A stretch of DNA of 64,000 nucleotides from Bradyrhizobium sp. CCGUVB1N3 (GTDB lineage: Bacteria; Pseudomonadota; Alphaproteobacteria; Rhizobiales; Xanthobacteraceae). Made by a program: the position numbers and the translations under genes. Location: NCBI RefSeq assembly GCF_024199925.1, contig NZ_JANADR010000001.1:5211501-5275500 (forward strand). The letters are read 5' to 3'. Below the pieces are notes generated by a model, which was not told the DNA's origin, made no database searches, and saw only the letters and a program-made list of their open reading frames with translations. Position 1 is the first letter of the stretch. Every line of letters begins with the position of its first letter. Of this stretch, positions 42,846-53,424 are shown piece by piece.

Positions 42846-45416
42846 ATGACGGTGGCCCTCCCATGCACGTATCTGGAATGGGAGATCGCTCTAACGCGCC
42901 ACTTCTTGTCTATCGGCCAGGGAGACGCTTCGCCGCTCCGATCTTTCGAAGTCACGGACTACACCCTGACGGAGGCGGTCGGCCAAAAACACACGGATCG
43001 GGAACGGGTGATCGAGGCCTTCCGTTCGACTTTGGCGGACAAGCAGGATGCGCTCGTAAAGGCGCTGCAGCGTGGAGAATATCGCAGATATTCGGGCGAC
43101 GAGATTCCGGGCTGCTTCGCATATTTGGCGCTTACGATGCTGGTCGAGGGAATGATCGATCCCGACGCGAGCGGCCACGCGTTCCGGCCCAAGCTGGCCT
43201 CGTTTCTCAAATTGGACCGCGCCTTCCCGCACCTTCCCGGCATCAACCGCATGTGGCTGGACCTCGACGCCTGGCTCAAGGACAGGGCGGCGAGAGGATC
43301 GCCTTTCCGCGTGCTCGACCTGCCGCCCGAAGATGAATGGCGAACGCAGATCGGATACTCGGTGCACATGTCTTTTCCTTCCAGGAAAGACAAGCAGGTG
43401 GTCCAGAGCTTCCTTTCCGAAAACCGCGACGCGCTGTCCAGCCCGCTCGACTTCCTGGACCGCTTCAGGCGCGTCGCCGACGGCTCCAAGTCGTCCGCAT
43501 ATCTGAAATCGGCTTACAGCGATTTCGCGCGCAGCTATCTCGCCGGGCATCGCGCGCTGTCCGATCATCGCTTCTGGCGTCTGGTTCAGGCAATCAGCTT
43601 GGGCAGGAAGACGTCGTCGACGTTCGAGCTCTTGCTCGAGATGGTCCACGACGAGGACGATCTCTGGTCGTTCTTGGTCTCCGACCTGACGACCGGCCGC
43701 GGGCTCGGGTCTCACGCAACGCTCGCCAAGGCTCTTGTCGCATGCGCCGCCGTGGAGGGACACGATCTGACGCATGCCATCGATCTCGGCGTGGTCTTCT
43801 TCCATCAGACTGGGCATGCCCGCTGGGAAGCGATGCCGTCTCTCGCCGACGGACCCAGCAAGGTCATCGTAGGCCTGTCGCCGCGGGTCGCTGGCAAGAT
43901 CGGCGCGAAGCTGGGGGTGCTGGAGCAGAGCGGCGATTGGGCCCTCACGCGCATCGTGCCGTCCGGCAAAGCGCACGACGTCATCAGCGCCGTGATCAAG
44001 CTTCCGTCGGCGGGAGAGCAGATCAGGAGCGTGCGGGTGTTCGGCGGAGTGCGCAGCGCCGGCGAGTGGCTTGGCAGGCCTCGGGTTCTGCCGAACGTTG
44101 CTGCCGATGCATGTGGCCTGTCGATCGCGCCTCGCGGCGGCGCGGCTGACCTCTCGGTCTCATGCGGGGAGAAGTCTCCCGGGACCTATGCGATCCGGAG
44201 CGAACGCGCCCTCCATGGGACGTACGTGGTGCAATCGGCCGCCGACGCGACCGGCACATCTCCGTCTTGGTCTCGCAGCCTCACTTTCGTTCGCGACGCG
44301 CACGTTCACCGTTCGATAGGCGAGGCAAAGGGCGCATCGGTCCCGGAATGGAGCGATGTCGTCGCCATGCAGGATAAGGTCGCCTCACCGCCTCGGGGAT
44401 GGAGCGACATCCACCCCGCGCTCGATGACCTCATCGAGGCCGTATACGCGGGTGGAGGATCGTCCGGCTGGTCGGAGGCCGAGCTCGTGCCGATGCTCTC
44501 CGACATCCTCTCCGGCGAAGCCAGCCCATGGGACGTTCTGCGGAGCCTTCAGGAGGCGGCCATGATCGAGCCGATCCTGAAGCCAGGATGGAAGGGGCGC
44601 ACTTGGATGCTGCGCCGGCCGACCATCGCGCCGCTGGGACCGCCCGCGGCCGGACTTGTCGTCGTCGATGGCTGCGTCGGCGCGCGTCTGGCCGAGGACT
44701 TCAGGGAGGCCGTCGCAGCCATGGGCGGCCAGCCGTTCCGATCGGGCGGGGTGGCGCGTTGGTCTCCGCCGCTCCTCGGTGCGGCCTCCGTGCAGCCCGA
44801 CGAGCTTGCCGCGCGCCTTCGTTGGATGGTGGACTCGCCGAAGGTGGCAGGTAAAGCGCCGGCGTCGTTCGTCCGGACGCCGATCAGCCACGAGTTCTAT
44901 GCTCCGGCTTCCTTTTGGTCATGGAAGCGCGGCCATTTCGTCACGGCCCGCGACGAAGACCGCGAGCCGGTGCGCCTGGTCCGCTGGAAAAGCGTCGCCG
45001 ACCGTGATCACGATGTCTACGTGGTCTCCACCCGAGGAGGGGAAGCCAGGTTGCTCTCCAGGCAGGCGGCGATCGCGCATGCCCACGTCACTCGCCGCGC
45101 CGCGATGTTCAGCTTCGAGGCAGGGACACTTGTCCGGTCCGCCAGCGAGGGCGCGCTTCCGGCGCCGATCTCCTCCTGGCTCCGCTGCCGGAATCTCGCG
45201 AATGCAGGCTCGTCCGGCAAGCGGCATTATGCGTATCCCGCAGCGGCGACGGACCTCCCAAGACTCCAGAGCCTGCTTCCGAACATCGTCCAAGCCGATG
45301 CGGCTGGGTCAGCGCACGATGCGGCGCTCGCCGTGCGCAGGTCGCGCGACGGGACGCGCCTGCTTTGGATCAACGACAGCGTAAAGGCGGCGCGCGTGTT
45401 GCCGCCGGTTGGGTAG
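42846..45416 (+). CDS. druF: Druantia type II accessory protein, DruF-like
   Basis: 856 residues, starting two bases after the methyltransferase stop. No domain recognised by motif. The first 350 residues are helical and charged, the remainder beta-rich with repeated hydrophobic strands. There is no Walker motif and no obvious catalytic triad. The name rests on position between druM and druG in a druM-druF-druG-druE-type operon and on size, not on sequence recognition. The next gene starts 7 bases after its stop. Confidence 0.6.
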   Translation: MTVALPCTYLEWEIALTRHFLSIGQGDASPLRSFEVTDYTLTEAVGQKHTDRERVIEAFRSTLADKQDALVKALQRGEYRRYSGDEIPGCFAYLALTMLVEGMIDPDASGHAFRPKLASFLKLDRAFPHLPGINRMWLDLDAWLKDRAARGSPFRVLDLPPEDEWRTQIGYSVHMSFPSRKDKQVVQSFLSENRDALSSPLDFLDRFRRVADGSKSSAYLKSAYSDFARSYLAGHRALSDHRFWRLVQAISLGRKTSSTFELLLEMVHDEDDLWSFLVSDLTTGRGLGSHATLAKALVACAAVEGHDLTHAIDLGVVFFHQTGHARWEAMPSLADGPSKVIVGLSPRVAGKIGAKLGVLEQSGDWALTRIVPSGKAHDVISAVIKLPSAGEQIRSVRVFGGVRSAGEWLGRPRVLPNVAADACGLSIAPRGGAADLSVSCGEKSPGTYAIRSERALHGTYVVQSAADATGTSPSWSRSLTFVRDAHVHRSIGEAKGASVPEWSDVVAMQDKVASPPRGWSDIHPALDDLIEAVYAGGGSSGWSEAELVPMLSDILSGEASPWDVLRSLQEAAMIEPILKPGWKGRTWMLRRPTIAPLGPPAAGLVVVDGCVGARLAEDFREAVAAMGGQPFRSGGVARWSPPLLGAASVQPDELAARLRWMVDSPKVAGKAPASFVRTPISHEFYAPASFWSWKRGHFVTARDEDREPVRLVRWKSVADRDHDVYVVSTRGGEARLLSRQAAIAHAHVTRRAAMFSFEAGTLVRSASEGALPAPISSWLRCRNLANAGSSGKRHYAYPAAATDLPRLQSLLPNIVQADAAGSAHDAALAVRRSRDGTRLLWINDSVKAARVLPPVG

Positions 45417-45423
45417 GTGCCAA

Positions 45424-47559
45424 GTGTCAAACGACAGCAACTTCGTGGTGGGCGTCTGCACGAGGACTCAGGGGCCGTCGGCCTTCGTCGAGGTGCGTGC
45501 GCAGTCGATCGAAGGCGCGATTACGGACATATCGGCGTCGTCCCATAATCTCTTCGGCAAAAGCGGCGAGATCGAGGTCAGGGCGGTGCGCCCCGCGCTG
45601 AAGCCGGGAGACTGGGTGCTCGCGCGTCCTTCGCTCGAAGGTCCTCCGAAACGGCAGCGTTACGTCGCGGCTTCAGGCAAGCGGCTCGTCTCCTTCGAGG
45701 ATTTGTCGGGCCTCTACGCGCCGGAAGCGGCCCGCAGGCTGCTGGTCGAAACCGGGCGACAAGACGGCTTCGCGGGCGACAAGATCTTCCGCATCAGCGC
45801 GTCCGACATGATCGAAGTGCGGATGGCGGTCTCGCCCGATGGACGCTCGCGGATCGTCGATCCAAAAGACCTGAGGTCGCTGCCGCTCTGGCCCTACCAG
45901 GCGGACGCGCACATCCGTGTGCCGACCTCGACCGGCCATCTCGACCTCCTCGCCAAGGATGCCGCGGCGTCGCAGAGCGGGGTCGTCAACTGGAGCACGG
46001 ACGCCGACTTCCTGGCGCAAGTCATTCGAAGCCTGGCAAGCGAGGGCGCGGAAGACGGCGCTCTAAATCAGGTGGCGACGCTCCTTTCTGGCCACGTCGC
46101 GAGGCTCGAGAACTCGCTCTCGGAGGCCGAGCGGCTCGATCCGCGGGTCGGGCACGAGATCATGCGCTCGAGACGGCTCGCCGATGTCATGAAGTCGCGC
46201 GACGACTTGCTCCGCGACTTCATGAACGTCCTTCGCTCGGATCCGGAAGTAAGGGCACAGCTGACCGCCCGCACCGAGGAGCTCGCGGCGGAAGCTGCTC
46301 AAGCCAGAAGCGAGACCCTCGTGCAGGAACGCACGGCCGCGCTCGAAGCCGACCTGAAGGAACGGCGCGCGGGCGGCGAGGCTGAGATAGCCGCAACGCT
46401 CCGCGAGCTTGAGGCGGCCGAGCTGGCCTCGATGACTGCGCGCCTGAAAACGGCAGAAGAGGCCGCGCTGGCGGGCATTTCGGCGAAGAAGGCGGAAGTC
46501 GAGACCGAGGTCGAGCTCCTCGCGGAAAGAAGTGCGCAAATCGAGGCGCAGAACGCCGCCGAGGGCGGCCGTCTCGCCGAAACGCAGCAGCTGCTGCGAA
46601 CGCTCGACGCCGAACTCGCGAGCCGAAAGGACGAGATCGACCGCATCGTCCGCATCGAGTCGCTGCTGCACGCCCGAGGGAATGCGCCGGCGGAGAGAGC
46701 GCGGATTCCAGGGATCCGCCCCGTCAACGATGCGAAGCCGATCGCGCTCGGCGAACTAGCGGCCTGGGTCGACGCCAGCAAACTGCTATCGACGGCAGGC
46801 AAGCATCTCTGCGTTCGGGCCCTGACCGACCTGCTTTCTGGCAGCCTGCCTGTGCTCAGCGGGAGCGAGGTCGACGATTTCGTCGCGCTGCTGGCGGCGG
46901 CGGTCGGCGGAGGAAGGCATGTCTCGTTCGACTGCGACCCGACGGTGATCACGTTCGACGATCTCTGGGTCCGTCCCGCCGGCGGGGCGCCAACCGCACT
47001 GGGCGAAGCAGTCGCTGAGTGCGCCGGTCAGGGCGCGGTTCGCGTTTGCGTGCTCCGCAACATTGACCGGTCTGCCGCGCATCTCTGGGTGGAGACGCTG
47101 GCGGACAAGCTTCGCAGCGGCGTCATCCCTGAAAACATGCTGATCTGCCTGACGTTCGCGGAGCCGCCTAGCGAGGCGCTGGCAGAGGCTCTCAAGCGGC
47201 TCCCGTCCATCGACACGAGCGGCGCAATGGAGAAGGCTGGCGTCATTGCCGCGCTTGCGCGATCGCCTGCCGATCGCCTTGAGCGGCGCATCGAAATGTC
47301 GACGATCGAGCCGGCGTCCGGGCCTGCAGCCGCCGAAGCGGCCGGGAAGCTTCTGGTCAAGGACGTGCAGATCGGTTTCGCGGACGTCGACTGGTTCGCT
47401 CGCCTGGTGACGGTCGCCTCCGCGCTCCTCAAGAAAGACGCGGAAGATTTCATCCTCGCGGCGGCCCGCCGACGGGCGGCGGCCGAGAAGGGCGGCGCGC
47501 CGAGCAACGGAAAGCCGGGTCTGCGCGTGATCGAGTCCGGAGGCGCGTCGAATGCTTGA
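45424..47559 (+). CDS. druG: Coiled-coil protein, DruG-like
   Basis: 711 residues from the GTG at 45424; a TTG in the previous gene is in frame but overlaps its stop. Residues about 215-420 form a long Glu/Ala-rich coiled coil (HVARLENSLSEAERLD through LLRTLDAELASRKDEIDR). The C-terminal 280 residues resemble a degenerate AAA-like unit (RVCVLRNIDRSAAHLWVETL and MLICLTFAEPP as Walker-B and sensor-like strands, no P-loop). Its 3' end overlaps the helicase start by eight bases. The druG label is by position in the operon. Confidence 0.6.
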   Translation: MSNDSNFVVGVCTRTQGPSAFVEVRAQSIEGAITDISASSHNLFGKSGEIEVRAVRPALKPGDWVLARPSLEGPPKRQRYVAASGKRLVSFEDLSGLYAPEAARRLLVETGRQDGFAGDKIFRISASDMIEVRMAVSPDGRSRIVDPKDLRSLPLWPYQADAHIRVPTSTGHLDLLAKDAAASQSGVVNWSTDADFLAQVIRSLASEGAEDGALNQVATLLSGHVARLENSLSEAERLDPRVGHEIMRSRRLADVMKSRDDLLRDFMNVLRSDPEVRAQLTARTEELAAEAAQARSETLVQERTAALEADLKERRAGGEAEIAATLRELEAAELASMTARLKTAEEAALAGISAKKAEVETEVELLAERSAQIEAQNAAEGGRLAETQQLLRTLDAELASRKDEIDRIVRIESLLHARGNAPAERARIPGIRPVNDAKPIALGELAAWVDASKLLSTAGKHLCVRALTDLLSGSLPVLSGSEVDDFVALLAAAVGGGRHVSFDCDPTVITFDDLWVRPAGGAPTALGEAVAECAGQGAVRVCVLRNIDRSAAHLWVETLADKLRSGVIPENMLICLTFAEPPSEALAEALKRLPSIDTSGAMEKAGVIAALARSPADRLERRIEMSTIEPASGPAAAEAAGKLLVKDVQIGFADVDWFARLVTVASALLKKDAEDFILAAARRRAAAEKGGAPSNGKPGLRVIESGGASNA

Positions 47560-50500
47560 CCCGGTCGGCGGCTTCGAACGCATCAAGGACTTCTTCATCG
47601 CCTACGTCGAGACGGCGTTCCGTATCTCCGATCGCAGGACCGCCGCAGCGCGCCGATCGCTGCTCGAGTCGGAGGGAATGCTCGCGGCGGCGCCGTTCGT
47701 CGAGCCGGTGCTTCGTTACTTGGCGGCCAAGGAGCCTATCGAGGAGCTCATCGACGATCCGGCGCTCGATCGGCTTTCACGAGCCGGAAAGGTCGCTTTC
47801 GCCGAGCTTTCACTGTCGGGGTTGTTCGACGGCGAGCCCGCGGACGGCGAGATCAAGCGCAAGTCGATCTTCGCGCCGTACATCCATCAGAAGGACATGC
47901 TGCTCCGGGGCGTGCAGCCCGGAAAGCCCGGCATCGTGACGTCGGGCACGGGATCGGGAAAGACGGAAAGCTTCATGCTGCCGCTGCTCGCGCAGCTTTC
48001 CGACGAGGCGGTGGGCTGGCCGGCCCCCGGACCCGGCTATCTACAGGGCCGCTGGTGGCGCGGTTCGGAGCGGTACCGGGCGCAGAGAGGCGGCGAGACC
48101 AGGCGCGCGGCCATCCGTGCGCTCGTTCTCTATCCGATGAATGCGCTCGTCGACGACCAGATGGTCCGTCTCCGCCGGACGCTGGATTCGGACGCCGCCC
48201 GGGCCGTCATGGACGACCGCTTCAAGGGCAATCGGATCTTCTTCGGCCAATACACCAGTGCGACGCCGGTCACGGGCTACGAGCGTCATCCGCGCCGGTT
48301 CGCCGATCCGGTGGAGAAGAAGCGCCGAGCACGGCGGCTCGGCAAGCTGCGCGCCGACATGCGCTCGTTCGAGAAGAGCCAGAATGCTGCCCGCGCGCAT
48401 GACGCAATGAAGGCGGCCGACGCCGCAGCGGGAATCGCTCCGCCGGAAGACCCGACGCGCTACATCTTTCCGAGCGTGGACGGCGGCGAGATGGTCAGCC
48501 GCTGGGACATGCACGCCGCGCCTCCGGACATCCTCGTCACCAACGCGTCGATGCTCGGCACGATGCTGTCCCGTGAAGTCGAAGAGCGGATGTTCGAGGA
48601 GACCCGCGACTGGCTGCTGAGCGACGACAAGGCGTATTTCTACCTCGTCATCGACGAGCTTCATCTGGTGCGCGGCTCGGCCGGGACCGAGGTCTCGTTC
48701 CTGATCAAGTCTTTGCTGCAGCGTCTCGGCCTCGACGATCCGGAGCACATGCACAAGCTCCGGATCCTCGCGTCCAGCGCCTCGCTGCCGCTGGACGAGG
48801 TCCGCGGGCCCCAGAGCTTGCGGTATCTGCGGGATCTCTTCGCGCCGTTCGGCACCTGCAAGGAAGCAGGCGACCTCGGGACGACGGAGACCGAGTTCTG
48901 GCGCGGTTGCGTCGTGCCAGGCGAGGCGAACGTGCTCCCGTGGGCCGGACGGAGCCTCCCGCCGGAGCCCTTCGAGCGCCTGCTCACGGCGAGCGATCCG
49001 GACCAGCACGGGTTCGTCGCCAAGATCGAGCCGACCGAAGAGATTCGATCCACGTTCGCCGACGTGCTGGGCGCGCTTGGGATCGCGCGCGACGCACCCG
49101 ACCGCGTGGCGCAGGCCGCGGTCCAGGCCGCTGCCGCCTTGACCGCGGCATGCCAAAGCGGCGACGGCGTCCGGGCGACCTCGGTCTCCGACATCGCCGC
49201 TCGCCTTTTCGGCCACAAGACTCGGATCGACGCCGTCCGTGGGCTCATGCTCGTCCGCGCGCTGCCCGAGAGCAAGCACGCCGAGTTCAAGACCAAGCTG
49301 CCGGAGGGCGTGCCGTCCTTCCGCTTCCACGGATTCATCCGGAACGTCGAAGGACTATTCGGATCGATCCGCGCCGTGGCGGACGGAATCGAAGTGGAGG
49401 ATCTGACGACCGAGAGGGGCATCTCCCATGGCGTTCCGGCGCAAGGCGAGACGCGAGGCCGCCGCCTGTTCGAACTCCTATACTGCGAAGCTTGTGGAGA
49501 GCTCCTGATCGGCGGTCAGCGCGGCGACAAGAACTCGGGCGCCGTCGTCGAGATGCTGCCGTCGGCGGCGGACCTGGAGAACATTCCGGAGAAGGGCATC
49601 TCGGAATACTACGACAAGATGCTGTTCGATCAATTCGCGGTCTTCTGGCCACGGCGAGACGCATGGAAGGGCTCCGAGAAGGGGTTCGACCGCTGGGAGC
49701 CGGCTTCGCTCGATCCCAACACCGGCGCGGCGACGGTCGGCAGCGACGTGCCGCCCGGCCACATCGGCGGACATCTGTACTTCCAGACCGACGCGGCCGT
49801 GACCGTGAAGAGGAGAGTGGCGTTCCCCAAGACGGCGCAGCCCTTCTGCTGCCCGAAGTGCTCGACCGACTATTCGTCCAGGCCGAGGGAAAGCCGGTCC
49901 CGCTCTCCGATCCGTGCGTTCCGGACCGGCGTCGGGAAGGCCTCGCAGATGGTCGCCACCGAGATGTTCGAGCTCCTGCACGCCATCGGTGCCGACGCGA
50001 AGAGCATCGTCTTCAGCGACAGCCGTCAGGATGCCGCGAACCAGTCGCTCGAGATCGAGCGGCTGCATCTCCGCGACCTTCGACGCGAGATACTCGTTTC
50101 CGCCGCGAGAGCGGCGCTCAGCGAGGCGGAAGCCACGTATCTGACGAAGGACCAGCAGAACGCGATGATCGTCGAGATGGCGAAGACCGATCCCGGCGCC
50201 ATCCCCGCGATGATCGAGGGCTGGAAGAAGAACTCGGGCGGCGGCGCGATCAGCGTCCCGACCCGAAAGGTCCGTCTCGACCACCTGCTGCAGTTCTCCG
50301 TCAACAGCACGAGCGTGTCTCGCATCACGTCGGAGCTCGTCCGGCTGGGCATCCATCCCTTCGACGAGTTCGGCAGAAAGCGCTTCAACCGGCAACCTTG
50401 GTGGCAGGCGTTCAGCCAGACCGCTGACGAAGTCACGTTCTCCGGCGCGTTGACCCCCGTCCTGCGCGGCGACCTCTCGCAGGAGATCATGAGGAGCCAG

Positions 50501-53401
50501 TACGAGCTCATCGAGGACGTGATCTTCGCGAACAGCTTCTTCGCGATCGAGGAGACCGGCCTCGCGTACCCGTCTCTGTCGGAGGACGACGGCGACGCCG
50601 CGGACGAGATGGACGCATGGCTCCGCGTTTTCGCGAGCGGCAACCGCGTCCAGGAAGGTCAGTATTTCGATCCGACGGACTACAAGCAGTGGCACTCCGC
50701 GCAGGATGTCCAGGAATCGAACAAGGTGCGGCGGTTCGCGGACCAGATCTTCGGCGCGCAATGGCAGATCGGCCTCGACGACGTGCTGAGGCGGCTAACG
50801 GCGAAGGATCAGCTCGGTGGCACGATTCAGGTCGGAAAGCTCTATCTCAAGATCGCGCGGAAGGACGATCCGTACTGGCGGTGCATCGCATGCGAGCGGG
50901 TGCACATGCATCGGGGCGTCGGCAGATGCACGCGCTGCTACGCGCCGCTGCAAGTGCCGCGGACTGGATCCGTCGAGGAGCTTTGGGATTCGAACTTCCT
51001 CGGACGGCGGATCGTGCGCGGCGCCGAGCAGGGCATTCCGCGCTTCAGGCTGAAGTGCGAGGAGCTCAGCGGCCAGACCGACGACTTCTCCGACCGCCTG
51101 CGGCGATTCAAGGACATATTCGTGGGCCTCGACAACCTGGTCGGCCAGCATGCGCAGGAGATCGACATGCTGTCGGTGACGACGACGATGGAGGTCGGCA
51201 TCGACATCGGCTCTCTGCAGACCGTCTATCAGGCGAACATGCCGCCGCAGCGATTCAATTATCAGCAGCGCGTCGGCCGCGCCGGCCGAAGAGGGCAGGC
51301 GTTCTCGTTCGTCACCACGTTCTGCCGCGGCCGCAGCCACGACGCATTCTACTTCCGTCATCCGGAGTCGATCACGGGAGACCCCCCGCCCGCCCCGTTC
51401 CTTGCGGTAGACCACAATCCCATCCCGCTGCGGCTGCTGCGAAAGGTGTGGCTCCGGCAGGCGTTCGCGCTGGTGCGGAACGAAGCCATACGGGACGGGC
51501 TGCCGTATCCCGGGGACGATCTCACGCCGCCGGACGTGCACGGCGAGTACGTCCCGACGACTGAGTTCTACGAGGCGGGCTCCGCCTGGCCGGACAAGCT
51601 CCGCAAGGCTCTGGACGAAACGGAGGAGGTCCGTCAACGCTTCATCCGGACGGCGGTGCTGAAGCCAGCGCAGCGCCAGCAGCTTCTCGACAGGTCCGCG
51701 CCCGAGACGCTCATGGGCGAGATCATGGGCCTCGCCGCGCAGAAGCCACGGGTGCGCGGCGGCCTTGCGCAGTTCCTGGCCGAGCAGGGGCTGCTGCCGA
51801 TGTACGGCATGCCGACCCGCGTCCGGAATCTCTATCTCGGCGCGAGGCGCGAGCCCGGCGTCGTGCCCGAGGAGTACGACTGGAGCCTGATGGATCGGGA
51901 CCTCGAGATGGCGATCTACGAGTTCGCGCCGGGGGCGGTTCTCGTCAAGGACAAGGCGCGGCACCGCGTCATCGGCTTCACGGGGCCCCTGCCTGAGCCG
52001 GAGCGGCGCGGAAGGGAAATCGTCGTCGATCCGCCCAAGTCCGACTGGTTCGGCGAGGCGACCCACGTGGCGTGGTGCGGCGCTTGCGGCGCTGCGAGCC
52101 ACACGGCCGACCGTCCCGGAGGGCCGGTCACGTGCGATGATTGCGGAGTCGACATCGCCGAGGATACGTTCAACTATTACGTCTCGCCGAGCGCCTTCCG
52201 CACCGACTTCCGCCCGACCCCCAAGGACGTCGAAACGCCCGGTCAAATGGCGATCCGGACGGTCGCGACGATCCAGCACGACGGCGTTCCCAGCACGATC
52301 GGCAGTCTGACGGTGCATGCAGGCGCGGGCACCACGATCATGAACCTGAACAGCGGCGTCGAGGACGAGAACGGCCAAGCAAAGTTCTTCAGCGCTGACG
52401 TCGCCACCGACAACGACGTGCTGGGCTGGCAGAAGAACGTCACTGTTCCCGAGCAGGCCATCGATCCGGACATCGAGCGGATCGCGGGAAGCCCGAGATG
52501 GACCCTTACAGCGCCGCACGGCATGCGTTTCGGGCTCCTCGCGCGCAAGGAGACCGACGCGCTCTTCCTCGAGGCGACCGGCTTCAATCGCCGGCTCAAC
52601 CTGGATCTCGTTGCCCGGCGCGGCCTTCGGTCCAGAATTGGCGCCAGGTCGGCGGCCGTCAGCGCGACGCATCTGCTGGTGCAGAAAGCGGCGCTCGTTC
52701 TCGACGTGGCTCCGGACGAGTTCGAGGCGCTGGAGCCGCGACTCAGAGGCGACAGCCCGATGCTTCAGATCGCGGACACGCTGATCAACGGATCCGGACT
52801 CTGCCGGCGGCTTGGCGAGCCCGGGCCCGACGGCCGTCCTCAGATCGTCCGGCTGGTCGAGGATGTCCTCGGAGACGACGGGCAGTGGCCTCTCAGGGAC
52901 TTTCTGAAGGAAGATCACGTCACTCGCTGCTCGACGTCGTGCTACGTGTGCGTGCAGCAATATCAAAACCGCAGATACCATCCGCTGCTCGACTGGAGGC
53001 TGGCGCTGGCGTACCTGCGCGGGATGATGGACCCGCACTATGCGTGCGGACTCGACGGGAATTTCGACGGACACCCTGAGCTTCGAGGTTGGCTCGAGAA
53101 GGCCCACTCTCTCGCGCAGGACGTCACGTCGATGCGACCGAGGACGCTTCGCTACGTTCGCGTCGGCCCCCAAGGACGGATCCCGTGCATCGAGGAGCGC
53201 ACGGTGGATGGACGGCTCGAGCGGCGCTACGCGGTCGTCCATCCACTTTGGAGACTGGATGCCGCCTCGGCGCGCGAATTCGGCATCGCCCCGGACGGCA
53301 ATCAGCTTTGCTTCGTCGACACGTTCGATCTGGAGAGGCGGCCGCTCAACGCCTTGAGGTTCGCCGCAGTCCGCCCAGAGGACACCGCTCTGACGCGTTG
53401 A
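47552..53401 (+). CDS. druE: Giant DUF1998 SF2 helicase, DruE-like
   Basis: 1949 residues. Walker A GTGSGKT near 132-138, DEAH-box variant VIDELHLVRG near 367, LASSASLP (motif III), then SVTTTMEVGIDIG and QRVGRAGRRGQ near 1207-1250 (motifs V and VI). Several Cys clusters lie between and after: CEACGE, CCPKC, CIACE...CTRC, CGACG...CDDC. The DUF1998 zinc motif C-S-T-S-C-Y-V-C near 1790 with HPLLDWRLALAYL ends the protein. Size and layout are those of DruE, the hallmark of Druantia. DrmA/DrmB of DISARM are separate proteins and shorter, so Druantia type II fits better. Confidence 0.8.
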   Translation: MLDPVGGFERIKDFFIAYVETAFRISDRRTAAARRSLLESEGMLAAAPFVEPVLRYLAAKEPIEELIDDPALDRLSRAGKVAFAELSLSGLFDGEPADGEIKRKSIFAPYIHQKDMLLRGVQPGKPGIVTSGTGSGKTESFMLPLLAQLSDEAVGWPAPGPGYLQGRWWRGSERYRAQRGGETRRAAIRALVLYPMNALVDDQMVRLRRTLDSDAARAVMDDRFKGNRIFFGQYTSATPVTGYERHPRRFADPVEKKRRARRLGKLRADMRSFEKSQNAARAHDAMKAADAAAGIAPPEDPTRYIFPSVDGGEMVSRWDMHAAPPDILVTNASMLGTMLSREVEERMFEETRDWLLSDDKAYFYLVIDELHLVRGSAGTEVSFLIKSLLQRLGLDDPEHMHKLRILASSASLPLDEVRGPQSLRYLRDLFAPFGTCKEAGDLGTTETEFWRGCVVPGEANVLPWAGRSLPPEPFERLLTASDPDQHGFVAKIEPTEEIRSTFADVLGALGIARDAPDRVAQAAVQAAAALTAACQSGDGVRATSVSDIAARLFGHKTRIDAVRGLMLVRALPESKHAEFKTKLPEGVPSFRFHGFIRNVEGLFGSIRAVADGIEVEDLTTERGISHGVPAQGETRGRRLFELLYCEACGELLIGGQRGDKNSGAVVEMLPSAADLENIPEKGISEYYDKMLFDQFAVFWPRRDAWKGSEKGFDRWEPASLDPNTGAATVGSDVPPGHIGGHLYFQTDAAVTVKRRVAFPKTAQPFCCPKCSTDYSSRPRESRSRSPIRAFRTGVGKASQMVATEMFELLHAIGADAKSIVFSDSRQDAANQSLEIERLHLRDLRREILVSAARAALSEAEATYLTKDQQNAMIVEMAKTDPGAIPAMIEGWKKNSGGGAISVPTRKVRLDHLLQFSVNSTSVSRITSELVRLGIHPFDEFGRKRFNRQPWWQAFSQTADEVTFSGALTPVLRGDLSQEIMRSQYELIEDVIFANSFFAIEETGLAYPSLSEDDGDAADEMDAWLRVFASGNRVQEGQYFDPTDYKQWHSAQDVQESNKVRRFADQIFGAQWQIGLDDVLRRLTAKDQLGGTIQVGKLYLKIARKDDPYWRCIACERVHMHRGVGRCTRCYAPLQVPRTGSVEELWDSNFLGRRIVRGAEQGIPRFRLKCEELSGQTDDFSDRLRRFKDIFVGLDNLVGQHAQEIDMLSVTTTMEVGIDIGSLQTVYQANMPPQRFNYQQRVGRAGRRGQAFSFVTTFCRGRSHDAFYFRHPESITGDPPPAPFLAVDHNPIPLRLLRKVWLRQAFALVRNEAIRDGLPYPGDDLTPPDVHGEYVPTTEFYEAGSAWPDKLRKALDETEEVRQRFIRTAVLKPAQRQQLLDRSAPETLMGEIMGLAAQKPRVRGGLAQFLAEQGLLPMYGMPTRVRNLYLGARREPGVVPEEYDWSLMDRDLEMAIYEFAPGAVLVKDKARHRVIGFTGPLPEPERRGREIVVDPPKSDWFGEATHVAWCGACGAASHTADRPGGPVTCDDCGVDIAEDTFNYYVSPSAFRTDFRPTPKDVETPGQMAIRTVATIQHDGVPSTIGSLTVHAGAGTTIMNLNSGVEDENGQAKFFSADVATDNDVLGWQKNVTVPEQAIDPDIERIAGSPRWTLTAPHGMRFGLLARKETDALFLEATGFNRRLNLDLVARRGLRSRIGARSAAVSATHLLVQKAALVLDVAPDEFEALEPRLRGDSPMLQIADTLINGSGLCRRLGEPGPDGRPQIVRLVEDVLGDDGQWPLRDFLKEDHVTRCSTSCYVCVQQYQNRRYHPLLDWRLALAYLRGMMDPHYACGLDGNFDGHPELRGWLEKAHSLAQDVTSMRPRTLRYVRVGPQGRIPCIEERTVDGRLERRYAVVHPLWRLDAASAREFGIAPDGNQLCFVDTFDLERRPLNALRFAAVRPEDTALTR

Positions 53402-53424
53402 GGCGGCTGATGTCTTGACGGCAG